Positions 1-6,783 of a DNA stretch of 34,402 bases are shown here, piece by piece. The DNA comes from Bacteroidales bacterium (GTDB lineage Bacteria > Bacteroidota > Bacteroidia > Bacteroidales > UBA932): the NCBI GenBank assembly GCA_017445755.1, contig JAFSSE010000009.1, positions 1-34,402 on the forward strand, in the 5' to 3' direction. The notes beneath the pieces were generated by a model. It searched no databases. It saw only the letters and a program-made list of their open reading frames with translations, and was not told the origin of the DNA. Made by a program: the position numbers and the translations under genes. The stretch's first letter is position 1. Every line of letters starts with the position of its first letter.

Positions 1-1
1 C

Positions 2-58
2 CGCGTCCCGATCGCACGTCTCGCCGCGGCACAGGCCGAGATTCGCCAGGCGAAGTAA
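2..58 (+). CDS. 3' end of an unidentified gene (partial)
   Basis: An open frame enters from the left edge and ends at TAA 56-58. It encodes the 18 residues RVPIARLAAAQAEIRQAK, rich in Ala, Arg and Gln. A perfect 13-bp inverted repeat begins directly after the stop, which is where a gene-end hairpin would sit and is the main reason to call it. Eighteen residues are too few to name a family. It could be a chance open frame. Confidence 0.3.
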   Translation, partial: RVPIARLAAAQAEIRQAK

Positions 59-94
59 TTTAAGTGCGGCCTATCAAATCGGGCCGCACTTAAA
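59..94. terminator. perfect 13-bp hairpin after the partial gene
   Basis: The left arm 59-71 (TTTAAGTGCGGCC) is exactly complementary to the right arm 82-94, with a 10-nt loop. It lies directly after the stop at 56-58. Neither strand has a classical U-tract after the stem, because the A/T bases belong to the stem itself. It is therefore either an atypical gene-end structure or part of the structured block that follows. The stem is seen; the terminator role is inferred. Confidence 0.45.
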
Positions 95-321
95 AAATTA
101 CCTGCTTCATTTCCGCAAACCATGCCACCCTCGGCAATGTAAGAGGGAGGGGCCCTAAGAAAGTCGGCATCAGCCGACCGGCCGGGTCCGGGACTTTTGC
201 CAGCTGGCAAAAGTCGGAAAGGACAATAGGCCGCAGGGGGTTCGGGGGAATTTTATTCCCTCGTATAAAATGGAGGGGTCGCGTAAGCGACGTTGGCGGA
301 AGTGAAGCAGGTGATTTTTTT
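92..321. repeat. structured intergenic element with long inverted-repeat ends
   Basis: The ends 92-116 and 296-320 are inverted repeats of 25 bp with two differences, both of which would be G-U pairs in RNA read from the + strand. The right end runs into seven T (315-321). Inside are a 24-bp perfect palindrome (192-215, core TTTTGCCAGCTGGCAAAA) and four short hairpins: 128-132/143-147 and 258-262/273-277 (both CCCTC...GAGGG, 10-nt loops), 163-168/173-178 and 278-282/287-291. I see no reading frame. It resembles a non-coding, REP/MITE-like intergenic repeat, and the outer stem plus T-run could also act as a terminator between the + gene at the left edge and the oppositely oriented codB. Copy number in the genome is unknown. 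Confidence 0.55.
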
Positions 322-335
322 GCTATTGGGCTATT

Positions 336-1583
336 CTACTTCCCGGAAACGGCCTTTCCGCAGAAGTAGCAGAGGGCGGCGACCGCCATGCCGTTGATTG
401 CCGGGAAACCCCAGTGGACGAGGTTAGCCACAACGGCGCCGAGGATGACTCCGGCCACGGCCCACCAGTTTACGACCTTCTCTTCAACGGTCCCTTCGAG
501 ATAGGCACGACGGTTGGTGAAGTAGCTGATGATAAGGATAATACCCACCGGAGGAAGGGTGCAGTTCAAGACGTTCAGCCAGCCGCAGAAGTTCCAGTAA
601 AGCCAGACCGCAGTGATGGTGCCGATGACGCCGGACACGAGGACCATGGCCTTTTTCGAGAGGCCGAAGATATTGGAAAGTCCGAGTCCCGCGGTATAGA
701 GGGCGTTGTCGTTGGTCGTCCAGATGTTGAGCCCGAGGACGAGGACGGCGACATAGAAGAGGTTGAGGTTGAGCATGACCTCGAAGATGTCATTTCCGCC
801 GGCATAGATGCTGGAAACCGCACCGAAGAGGAACATCAGACTGTTTCCGATGAAGAAGGCGATGACCGTCGTTATGAGACCGGCCTTGCCGCTCTTTGCA
901 AAACGGGTGAAGTTGGGGGTCGCCGTTCCGCCCGAGACAAAGCTTCCGACCACAAGGCCGGCACCGGCAATGACACCGAGGTCCTTAGCCCCGCGGGAGA
1001 ACTGCTCGATGAGGCCGGCATCCCCGCGCCGGATTGCCATGATCATCGCCACGGTACCGAGGATGGCAACCGCGGGAACGGCAATGTAGCTGACTATGGT
1101 AAGACTCTTGATGCCAAAATACGCGCTGGCGGTCATCAGGATGCCCGCAATGGCGACGAGGAGGTATCCCTGCCAGGGCATGCTGTCGGGCGTGACGGGA
1201 AGGCCCATCAGTTCCTTGGCGACCGGGATGGCGAACATGGCCAGTCCGACGCCGAACCAGCCGATCTGGGTGAAGCTGATCATTGCGCTCGGAAGCCAGC
1301 TGCCCTTCGTCCCGAAGCTCTTTCGGGCAAGCATGTCCAGCGAGAGGCCGCTTTCGGCGCCGACAAAGCCAAGGGCGCCGGTGTAAGCGGCAAGAATGAT
1401 TCCTCCGAGGAGGAGGGCCCAGATGAAGCCCCACCAGTCGAGACCCGCAGCGAGCTGCTGCCCAACCCACATACTGGCGGAGAAGAAAGTGAATCCGAGC
1501 ATGATCATGAACATGCTCAAAGTGGATTTGCGACCGGCGCGGTCTACCGCTCTTCCGGTGTAGTCGACATCATGCTTTGCCAT
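336..1583 (-). CDS. codB: CodB-type cytosine permease (NCS1 family)
   Basis: This is a 415-residue inner-membrane protein with about 12 hydrophobic segments, close to the length of E. coli CodB. Several stretches match that family: LGFTFFSASMWVGQQLAAGL near the N-terminus, FGTKGSWLPS, QIGWFGVGLAMFAIPV, and LGLNIWTTNDNALYTAGLG in the second half. NCS1 transporters import nucleobases with a cation; CodB carries cytosine. The start overlaps the 3' end of the upstream phosphoribosyltransferase by 14 nt, so the two are almost certainly translated from one mRNA. No cytosine deaminase is visible nearby, so the deaminase is either elsewhere or the substrate is another pyrimidine or purine. The family is secure; the exact base transported is inferred. 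Confidence 0.9.
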   Translation of the reverse strand: MAKHDVDYTGRAVDRAGRKSTLSMFMIMLGFTFFSASMWVGQQLAAGLDWWGFIWALLLGGIILAAYTGALGFVGAESGLSLDMLARKSFGTKGSWLPSAMISFTQIGWFGVGLAMFAIPVAKELMGLPVTPDSMPWQGYLLVAIAGILMTASAYFGIKSLTIVSYIAVPAVAILGTVAMIMAIRRGDAGLIEQFSRGAKDLGVIAGAGLVVGSFVSGGTATPNFTRFAKSGKAGLITTVIAFFIGNSLMFLFGAVSSIYAGGNDIFEVMLNLNLFYVAVLVLGLNIWTTNDNALYTAGLGLSNIFGLSKKAMVLVSGVIGTITAVWLYWNFCGWLNVLNCTLPPVGIILIISYFTNRRAYLEGTVEEKVVNWWAVAGVILGAVVANLVHWGFPAINGMAVAALCYFCGKAVSGK

Positions 1584-2658
1584 ATTGATTTTGGAGTTTG
1601 GTTATTGCCTGTATGCGTCGCTCTGCGAGGGCGGCGAGGTCGACGGGGGTGCGGAAGAGATCCTGTTCCCGGGCCCAAAGGGCATGGAGCCCTTCGACGG
1701 GAAGATTCCCAAAACCTGTCACCTCAAGCCAGCGGTCGAAGGAAATGGGACCGTCATAGCCGAGTTTTTCGCTGAGAAGGGCAAGAGGGTCAATCTTTTC
1801 CGCGCGAGAGAGAATACCCTCCCAGTATTCCAGAACCTCGGCAAAATGGATCGGAATCTCATAGCGGCGGGCTCCTCCGTCGTAAATTATGCATTTTTCG
1901 AAAAGGGCATCCGGATTGTCCATGATAAAGCGGCGGAACTCCGGCGAAACGAGGCCTCCCTTCCAGCCGAAATCGATATTCGGGACATTGATCCCGCTCA
2001 CACCCTTGTCGGTATAGACCGTGAACATGCCCTCGTAGAAGAAGCAGTCGAAGCCCTCAAAGCCAGGAAACATGGTCCGGAACCGCTCTGTCAGTTCTTC
2101 CAGAAGAGCGAAGGCCCTGGTCCCGCCGATGGTAAAGAAGAGAATCCGGCGGATTGAGCCGCCACCTCTGTGGAAGGCGGAGGCGATATGTTCGAGACAG
2201 AGACGAAGCGTATCCCCCGTCGCCAGTATGTCCCCGATTGCGAGAATCCTGTCCGGAGCGGGACTGATTTTTTCATAGTGAATCTCCAGCCCGGTGATGA
2301 CATGATCCTTTATGACCCTTTCGCAGGAAACGAAATGCATGTTCCTCACCGGTATGCCGGTTCTGAAGCAGGCCTCCTCCAGCGGGTAGTTCAGTCCTCC
2401 GCGAAGGATGGTCAGAATATCGATATCGCCGCTCTGGCCTGAGGGGAAAAGGTGGCTGAGAGCGGCGACAGTTTCGGGGACAAGGGCAGTGTAGCAGGGA
2501 AAGCCGATGACTTCAGGGAAGGCCAGGAGACGGCGGCTCCCCGGGCCGCTCAGAATGAAGTACCTGTTCAGGAGCCGCTGGGACTCCAGTTCATATATAT
2601 TCGTATCACCACACAGGCCTGCATAATGCAAGCTTGCAGCTTCGAAAGGTGTAGACAT
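1570..2658 (-). CDS. divergent phosphoribosyltransferase-like protein, linked to codB
   Basis: The protein has 362 residues. Residues 84-89 (ILRGGL) resemble the ILRAGL segment of uracil phosphoribosyltransferases. Residues 138-150 (ILAIGDILATGDT) form a PRPP-binding loop that shares LATG with uracil PRTases but has GD where type I enzymes carry two acidic residues. A single-domain PRTase is about 200 residues, so the C-terminal ~150 residues are an extension I do not recognise. The gene overlaps codB by 14 nt and has its own -7 box and leader hairpin. By context it may convert a base imported by the permease to its nucleotide, probably in pyrimidine salvage. It could instead be a regulatory PRTase-fold protein. 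The fold is fairly sure; substrate and activity are inferred. Confidence 0.65.
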   Translation of the reverse strand: MSTPFEAASLHYAGLCGDTNIYELESQRLLNRYFILSGPGSRRLLAFPEVIGFPCYTALVPETVAALSHLFPSGQSGDIDILTILRGGLNYPLEEACFRTGIPVRNMHFVSCERVIKDHVITGLEIHYEKISPAPDRILAIGDILATGDTLRLCLEHIASAFHRGGGSIRRILFFTIGGTRAFALLEELTERFRTMFPGFEGFDCFFYEGMFTVYTDKGVSGINVPNIDFGWKGGLVSPEFRRFIMDNPDALFEKCIIYDGGARRYEIPIHFAEVLEYWEGILSRAEKIDPLALLSEKLGYDGPISFDRWLEVTGFGNLPVEGLHALWAREQDLFRTPVDLAALAERRIQAITKLQNQYGKA

Positions 2659-2687
2659 AAAAAATCCCGATCAGAAGTAACCGGGAT
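2659..2687 (-). promoter_or_regulatory. leader hairpin with U-tract abutting the start codon
   Basis: On the - strand the arms ATCCCG (2687-2682) and CGGGAT (2669-2664) pair across a 12-nt loop. Five T follow (2663-2659), and then the ATG of the phosphoribosyltransferase gene at 2658. It has the layout of a short intrinsic terminator placed between promoter and gene. It may be an attenuator or a translation-blocking hairpin. The stem has only six pairs, so the role is uncertain. Confidence 0.4.
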
Positions 2688-2688
2688 A

Positions 2689-2696
2689 CAAATTTA
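2689..2696 (-). promoter_or_regulatory. -7 box TAAATTTG before the PRTase-codB operon
   Basis: The - strand reads TAAATTTG, a full match to the Bacteroidota TAnnTTTG box, 31 nt before the start codon. No good -33 TTG lies 19-21 nt upstream. The start point would fall at about 2683-2686, at the foot of the leader hairpin. Confidence 0.5.
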
Positions 2697-2697
2697 A

Positions 2698-2916
2698 CTA
2701 TTTTTCAAAAAAACGAGAATATTTTTCGGTATTTTCAGCCGGAACGCCTGCCGCTGCGCCATCGCTTCCCGCCGCTAAACCCCAGGAAATGGCGTCCCAG
2801 CGCGCAAGGTCGAATTTTAGCCCGTGGACCTTGAACAGCGAATGTGCCCCCTGAGGCCCTCCAGCAAGAATCCAGTGCACAAGGTCCCCGCCCTGTTTTT
2901 CGACCTTGAGCAGCAA
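2698..2916 (-). CDS. short unidentified ORF between trmH-like gene and PRTase
   Basis: This 72-codon frame has only a TTG start (2914-2916). It stays open upstream as far as a stop at 2968-2970, inside the end of the methyltransferase gene. The protein (KVEKQGGDLVHWILAGGPQG near its start) has a composition and codon choice like its neighbours, and it fills an otherwise empty 250-bp gap in a very compact region. I do not recognise a family. It could be a real small gene, or the remnant of a larger gene that lost its 5' part. No promoter or ribosome-binding signal supports it. Confidence 0.3.
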   Translation of the reverse strand: MLLKVEKQGGDLVHWILAGGPQGAHSLFKVHGLKFDLARWDAISWGLAAGSDGAAAGVPAENTEKYSRFFEK

Positions 2917-2944
2917 GAGGCCGGGGAAAGGGCCGTGGGGCGCC

Positions 2945-3469
2945 TCAGGGCCGGAAGTGCCAGAGAATCACGCCGGCGGAGACGGAGACATTCAGGGAGT
3001 GTTTGGTGCCGAACTGGGGGATTTCGAGGGCGAAATCCGAGGCGTCAACGACGTCCTGGCGCACTCCGTCCACCTCGTTTCCGAAGACGAGGGCGTACTT
3101 TTTCCCTTCCTCGGGGACGAAGGAGTCCAGTTTTACGGAATGGACCGTCTGCTCAACGCTGACTACGGTGTAGCCCTCTTCCCGTAGGGAGCGGACTGCG
3201 TCCATGGTATCCTCGAAACGGGTCCAGGGAACGCTCATCTCGGCGCCGAGGGCAGTTTTATGGATTTCCGCGGAAGGCGGTGCGGCCGATATGCCGCAGA
3301 GAACCACCCTGCTGCAGCGGAAGGCATCAGCGGTGCGGAATATGGAGCCGACGTTGTGGGCACTCCGGATATTGTCGAGGACGACCACTGTTCCGGAGGG
3401 CTGCAGCGCGCGGTACTCCTCCACCGTCACCCTGCCGAGTTCGATATTGAGAAGTTTCCGGTCAGCCAT
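2945..3469 (-). CDS. SpoU/TrmH-family RNA 2'-O-methyltransferase
   Basis: A 174-residue single-domain SPOUT methyltransferase. All three family motifs are present: motif 1 at residues 33-46 (NIRSAHNVGSIFRT), motif 2 at 126-135 (ALVFGNEVDG), and motif 3 ending SLNVSVSAG at 158-166. These form the trefoil-knot SAM site and supply the catalytic Arg and Asn. The enzyme methylates the 2'-OH of a tRNA or rRNA nucleotide. There is no N-terminal RNA-binding extension of the RlmB type, so it is nearer in size to TrmH/TrmL, but the target base cannot be read from the sequence. Its ATG follows the glyA stop directly (TGAATG), which implies co-transcription and translational coupling. Confidence 0.88.
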   Translation of the reverse strand: MADRKLLNIELGRVTVEEYRALQPSGTVVVLDNIRSAHNVGSIFRTADAFRCSRVVLCGISAAPPSAEIHKTALGAEMSVPWTRFEDTMDAVRSLREEGYTVVSVEQTVHSVKLDSFVPEEGKKYALVFGNEVDGVRQDVVDASDFALEIPQFGTKHSLNVSVSAGVILWHFRP

Positions 3470-4780
3470 TCAATAACGGTTGAGCGGCCGGCCGGAAGTC
3501 ATCATATGGACCTTATGGCGAACCTGTTCGAGGACGGCGAGATGGTCCGGGGCCTCCAGGTCGGCGACATTGGCCGCCACCGAGACGAGGACCGTGTCAA
3601 TCAGCTCGACAATGTCGGCCATATCCTTTTCCACGAAGCCGCGGGAGGTAACGGCCGGGGTCCCGATGCGGACGCCGGAGGTCTGGAACGGGGAACGGCT
3701 GTCGAAAGGCACCATATTCTTGTTAATCGTGATGTCCGCCCTGACGAGTTCCTTCTCGGCCATCTTCCCGGTCACTTCCGGGAAACGGGTACGGAGGTCA
3801 ATCAGCATGAGGTGGTTGTCAGTCCCGCCGGAAACGACCTTGTAGCCCTTTGAGAGGAAGGCGCCGCACATCGCCTGGGCATTTGCGCGGACCTGTTTCT
3901 GGTACTCGACATACTCCGGCTGCATCGCCTCGTAGAAGGCGACGGCCTTTGCGGCGATAACATGTTCAAGCGGTCCGCCCTGCACTCCGGGAAAGACCGA
4001 GGAATCGATAATCTGGGACATCTTCTTGACCACTCCCTTCGGAGTAGTAAGCCCCCACGGATTGTCGAAGTCCTTGCCTATCAGGATGACCCCCCCACGC
4101 GGCCCGCGGAGGGTCTTATGGGTCGTGGACGTCACTATATGGGCATATTTGACCGGATTCTCGAGGAGTCCCGCGGCGATCAGGCCGGCGGTGTGGGCCA
4201 TGTCAACCATGAGGATGGCGCCGACCTCGTCGGCAATCTCCCTCATACGGGCATAATCCCACTCGCGGGAATAGGCCGAGGCGCCGCCAATAATGAGTTT
4301 CGGCCGGACCTCGAGGGCTTTACGCTCCATCTCGTCATAGTCAATGAGCCCGGTGTTTTCATCGAGCCCGTAAGCTTCCGCCTTATAGAGGATTCCAGAG
4401 GCATTGACCGGGGAACCATGGGTCAGGTGCCCGCCGTGGGCAAGGTCCAGCCCGAGGAAGGTATCCCCGGGACGAAGGACGGCCATCTCGACGGCAAGGT
4501 TGGCCTGGGCGCCGGAATGGGGCTGAACATTGGCGTACTCTGCCCCGTAAATCTGTTTCAGCCGGTCAATGGCAAGCTGCTCTATCTGGTCGACGACCTC
4601 GCAGCCGCCATAATATCGTTTTCCGGGATATCCTTCTGCGTACTTGTTGGTGCAGATGGATCCCATAGCTTCCATGACCTGGTCCGAAACATAGTTCTCG
4701 GAGGCAATCAGTTCAAGGCCGGAGCTCTGGCGCTCGCGCTCCTTTCGGATAAGGTCGAATATCTGGATATCCTGTTTCAT
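3470..4780 (-). CDS. glyA: serine hydroxymethyltransferase
   Basis: A 436-residue PLP enzyme of the SHMT family, of normal length. It converts serine and tetrahydrofolate to glycine and 5,10-methylene-tetrahydrofolate in the cytoplasm and is the main source of one-carbon units. The PLP Schiff-base lysine is K222 in [14 protein letters not shown]. Other hallmarks are [20 protein letters not shown] near the N-terminus, [13 protein letters not shown], and [12 protein letters not shown]. It starts 3 nt after the stop of the nitroreductase gene and runs straight into the methyltransferase gene, so it sits in the middle of a long - strand operon. It complements the serC-serA operon further right in the window, which supplies its serine. 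Confidence 0.97.
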   Translation of the reverse strand: MKQDIQIFDLIRKERERQSSGLELIASENYVSDQVMEAMGSICTNKYAEGYPGKRYYGGCEVVDQIEQLAIDRLKQIYGAEYANVQPHSGAQANLAVEMAVLRPGDTFLGLDLAHGGHLTHGSPVNASGILYKAEAYGLDENTGLIDYDEMERKALEVRPKLIIGGASAYSREWDYARMREIADEVGAILMVDMAHTAGLIAAGLLENPVKYAHIVTSTTHKTLRGPRGGVILIGKDFDNPWGLTTPKGVVKKMSQIIDSSVFPGVQGGPLEHVIAAKAVAFYEAMQPEYVEYQKQVRANAQAMCGAFLSKGYKVVSGGTDNHLMLIDLRTRFPEVTGKMAEKELVRADITINKNMVPFDSRSPFQTSGVRIGTPAVTSRGFVEKDMADIVELIDTVLVSVAANVADLEAPDHLAVLEQVRHKVHMMTSGRPLNRY

Positions 4781-4783
4781 GGC

Positions 4784-5416
4784 TTACCAGAGGTTATGGT
4801 GAATCTTTTCGGGTTTCCACTTGTCTTTCGGAGCGGGGTCCTCGGCCGGATAACCGACGGGAATAACCGAGAGAGGCATCACATTCTCCGGAATTCCAAG
4901 GACTTCCTTCACGACGCCATAGCGCTCCGGATAGGGCCAGCAGGCCGTCCAGACGGCGCCAAGCCCGAGGGCATGGGCGGCGAGGAGGATGTTTTCCGTG
5001 ACTGCCGAGCAGTCGATTGACCAGTTGTCATTGGGGCGCGCCTCAAGGGGGGCGTCCGCGGGTGCGTCATGGGGCTTACGGAGCATCACCTCATCCCCGC
5101 AGACAACGATAAGGCAGGGGGCCTCGGCGTACATCCGGTTGACCCTGGACGAAACGAGTTTAGCACGGACCGCGGTGTCGGTGACGACTACAAAAGACCA
5201 GGGCTGGACGTTCATGGCTGAAGGAGCGGCCATGCCGGCACGGAGAAGGGTCTCAATCTGGGCCTCGGAGAGGGGTTGATCCGTGTAGTGACGGATGCTG
5301 GTCCGGGTCAGGATATTGTCCATGACGGACTTTTCCGGAGTGGAAGAATTACTGCAGGCCATAAGGCAGAAAGCGGTTAAAACGAGCGCAAGCGCTACGT
5401 AAAGGATCTTTTTCAT
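4784..5416 (-). CDS. lipoprotein nitroreductase-family protein
   Basis: The protein has 210 residues from the ATG at 5414-5416. The frame is open further upstream, but the added residues are Pro/Ser-rich and overlap the upstream transporter gene, whereas this start gives a clean lipoprotein signal: MKK, a hydrophobic core, then LMAC with lipidated Cys21. The mature part is an FMN-dependent nitroreductase fold: RTSIRHYTDQPLSEAQIETL, then APSAMNVQPWSFVVV, then ENILLAAHALGLGAVWTACW. Family members reduce nitro compounds, quinones or flavins with NAD(P)H. Placing such an enzyme on the outside of the inner membrane or on the outer membrane is unusual, since it needs FMN and a reductant there. The gene lies 16 nt after an MFS gene and 3 nt before glyA. 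Confidence 0.85.
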   Translation of the reverse strand: MKKILYVALALVLTAFCLMACSNSSTPEKSVMDNILTRTSIRHYTDQPLSEAQIETLLRAGMAAPSAMNVQPWSFVVVTDTAVRAKLVSSRVNRMYAEAPCLIVVCGDEVMLRKPHDAPADAPLEARPNDNWSIDCSAVTENILLAAHALGLGAVWTACWPYPERYGVVKEVLGIPENVMPLSVIPVGYPAEDPAPKDKWKPEKIHHNLW

Positions 5417-5432
5417 ATGGGGACGAAGATAC

Positions 5433-6776
5433 TTATTTTTTGAGGAATTTCCAACCAAGCACCGGAAGAACCGTGGCAAGGAGGCAGGCGACGAGCCAGA
5501 AAATGGAAACCGGGGTGAAATTGTAACCGGCGGCGGAGGCGGTCCCGTCAATGAGATAACCGGAAACGGTTGACTGGACGGCGGCTGCAAAATAACTCGA
5601 AAGCCCGACTATACCGAGGGCGGCCCCGGTCGCCCGCCTGGGGACCAGATCGAGGGCCATAAGCCCGGCCACTATGCAGTAGAGCATGCCTATGAACATG
5701 CTGAACAGTGAGACGCAGACGACATTCGCGGCGAAAGAACCCCGGGTGAACAGGAAGACGGCGAGAGCTGCGAAACAGAGTACGCCCGAGAGGGCGACGG
5801 GACGGACACGGCTGCCCCGGAAAACCCGGTCGGAGAGCCATCCGGCAAGGACGGTTCCGGCTATCCCGAAGGCCTCCGAGAAGGCGATAATCTGGGTCGC
5901 CGACTCCAGGGAAAAACCCTTCCCCTTCTGGAGGAAGAGGACTCCCCAGCCGCTCACGGCATACTGGGTTATATAGACAAAGGCGCTGGAAAGGGCTATT
6001 ACCCAGAGCCCCGGATGGCGGATTACATCTTTCTGCAGCTCCCGGACAGGACGGGCCTCCGACGGGGTGACCGCCTCCCCGGAGAGTTCCTCAACGGAAG
6101 GGAGTCCCCTGCTCTCAGGCGTGTCCGAAACAAAAATAAGGACTACAAGAGCGCCGACAACACCCGCTACGGCCGAAAAGAGGAAGCCCCACTGCCAGCC
6201 GACAGCCCCGACAATAAGTCCGATAACGACAAAGGTCAGGGACTTCCCGAGATAAGGGGTAGAACTGAAGATACTGTACATGGTACCTCGCCGGGAGAGA
6301 GGATACCACCTTGAAAGACTGATTACACCGGGAGGAGCGCCCATGGACTGCGCCCAGCCGTTTATGCCCCAGATAAGGGCGAAGAGCACAAAGAGCGCGC
6401 CGGAAGCAATACCGGGGATGAGCCCCAGCACCCCGAGGACCAGGTTGGCAAGGGCCGTGACCACAAGTCCCCAGCACATGAAACGGCGGATATTGCAATA
6501 ATCCGCTATGAAGCCGTTGCAGAACTTACCGACGGCATAAACCAGGAGCATGGCCGAGTCCACGAGCCCGAGCTGCGCGGCCGTCATGACCCCTTCGTCG
6601 ATGACCGGCTGCTTGACGACGCTGAGCGTCATCCGGCATACATAGTAGAGACTGTAGGCGGCAGTGACGCCCCAGAAGGTCTTTCTTCTGAATGAACGAT
6701 ATGAAACCTCCGCCTCGGAGGACGGGACCTTCGCGGCGGAGGGAGGAGAAATCCTGAAATAGTTCTTCAGAGACAT
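5433..6776 (-). CDS. MFS transporter, organophosphate:phosphate antiporter type (UhpC/GlpT-like), copy 1
   Basis: A 447-residue major facilitator with about 12 membrane segments. The line NGWAQSMGAPPGVISLSRWY followed by PLSRRGTMYSIFSS is the conserved loop and helix of the OPA family (GlpT, UhpT, UhpC), as are YYVCRMTLSVVKQP near the N-terminus and LDLVPRRATGAALGIVG near the C-terminus. Such proteins exchange sugar phosphates or glycerol-3-phosphate for phosphate, or sense them (UhpC). The substrate cannot be assigned. It starts 7 nt after the stop of a clear paralogue and is followed by the nitroreductase gene 16 nt on, so it is the second gene of a tandem pair in one transcript. Confidence 0.85.
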   Translation of the reverse strand: MSLKNYFRISPPSAAKVPSSEAEVSYRSFRRKTFWGVTAAYSLYYVCRMTLSVVKQPVIDEGVMTAAQLGLVDSAMLLVYAVGKFCNGFIADYCNIRRFMCWGLVVTALANLVLGVLGLIPGIASGALFVLFALIWGINGWAQSMGAPPGVISLSRWYPLSRRGTMYSIFSSTPYLGKSLTFVVIGLIVGAVGWQWGFLFSAVAGVVGALVVLIFVSDTPESRGLPSVEELSGEAVTPSEARPVRELQKDVIRHPGLWVIALSSAFVYITQYAVSGWGVLFLQKGKGFSLESATQIIAFSEAFGIAGTVLAGWLSDRVFRGSRVRPVALSGVLCFAALAVFLFTRGSFAANVVCVSLFSMFIGMLYCIVAGLMALDLVPRRATGAALGIVGLSSYFAAAVQSTVSGYLIDGTASAAGYNFTPVSIFWLVACLLATVLPVLGWKFLKK

Positions 6777-6783
6777 TTTATTG

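Noticed and set aside
414-1775. 453-codon + strand frame opposite codB and the PRTase end
   Set aside because: It is antisense to two genes with strong family matches. Its product is a highly charged Asp/Glu/Arg/His mixture with no motif, as expected from the opposite strand of GC-rich genes.
4784-5590. Longer nitroreductase start at 5590
   Set aside because: The extra 58 residues overlap the upstream transporter gene and would bury a perfect lipoprotein signal. The ATG at 5416 is better.
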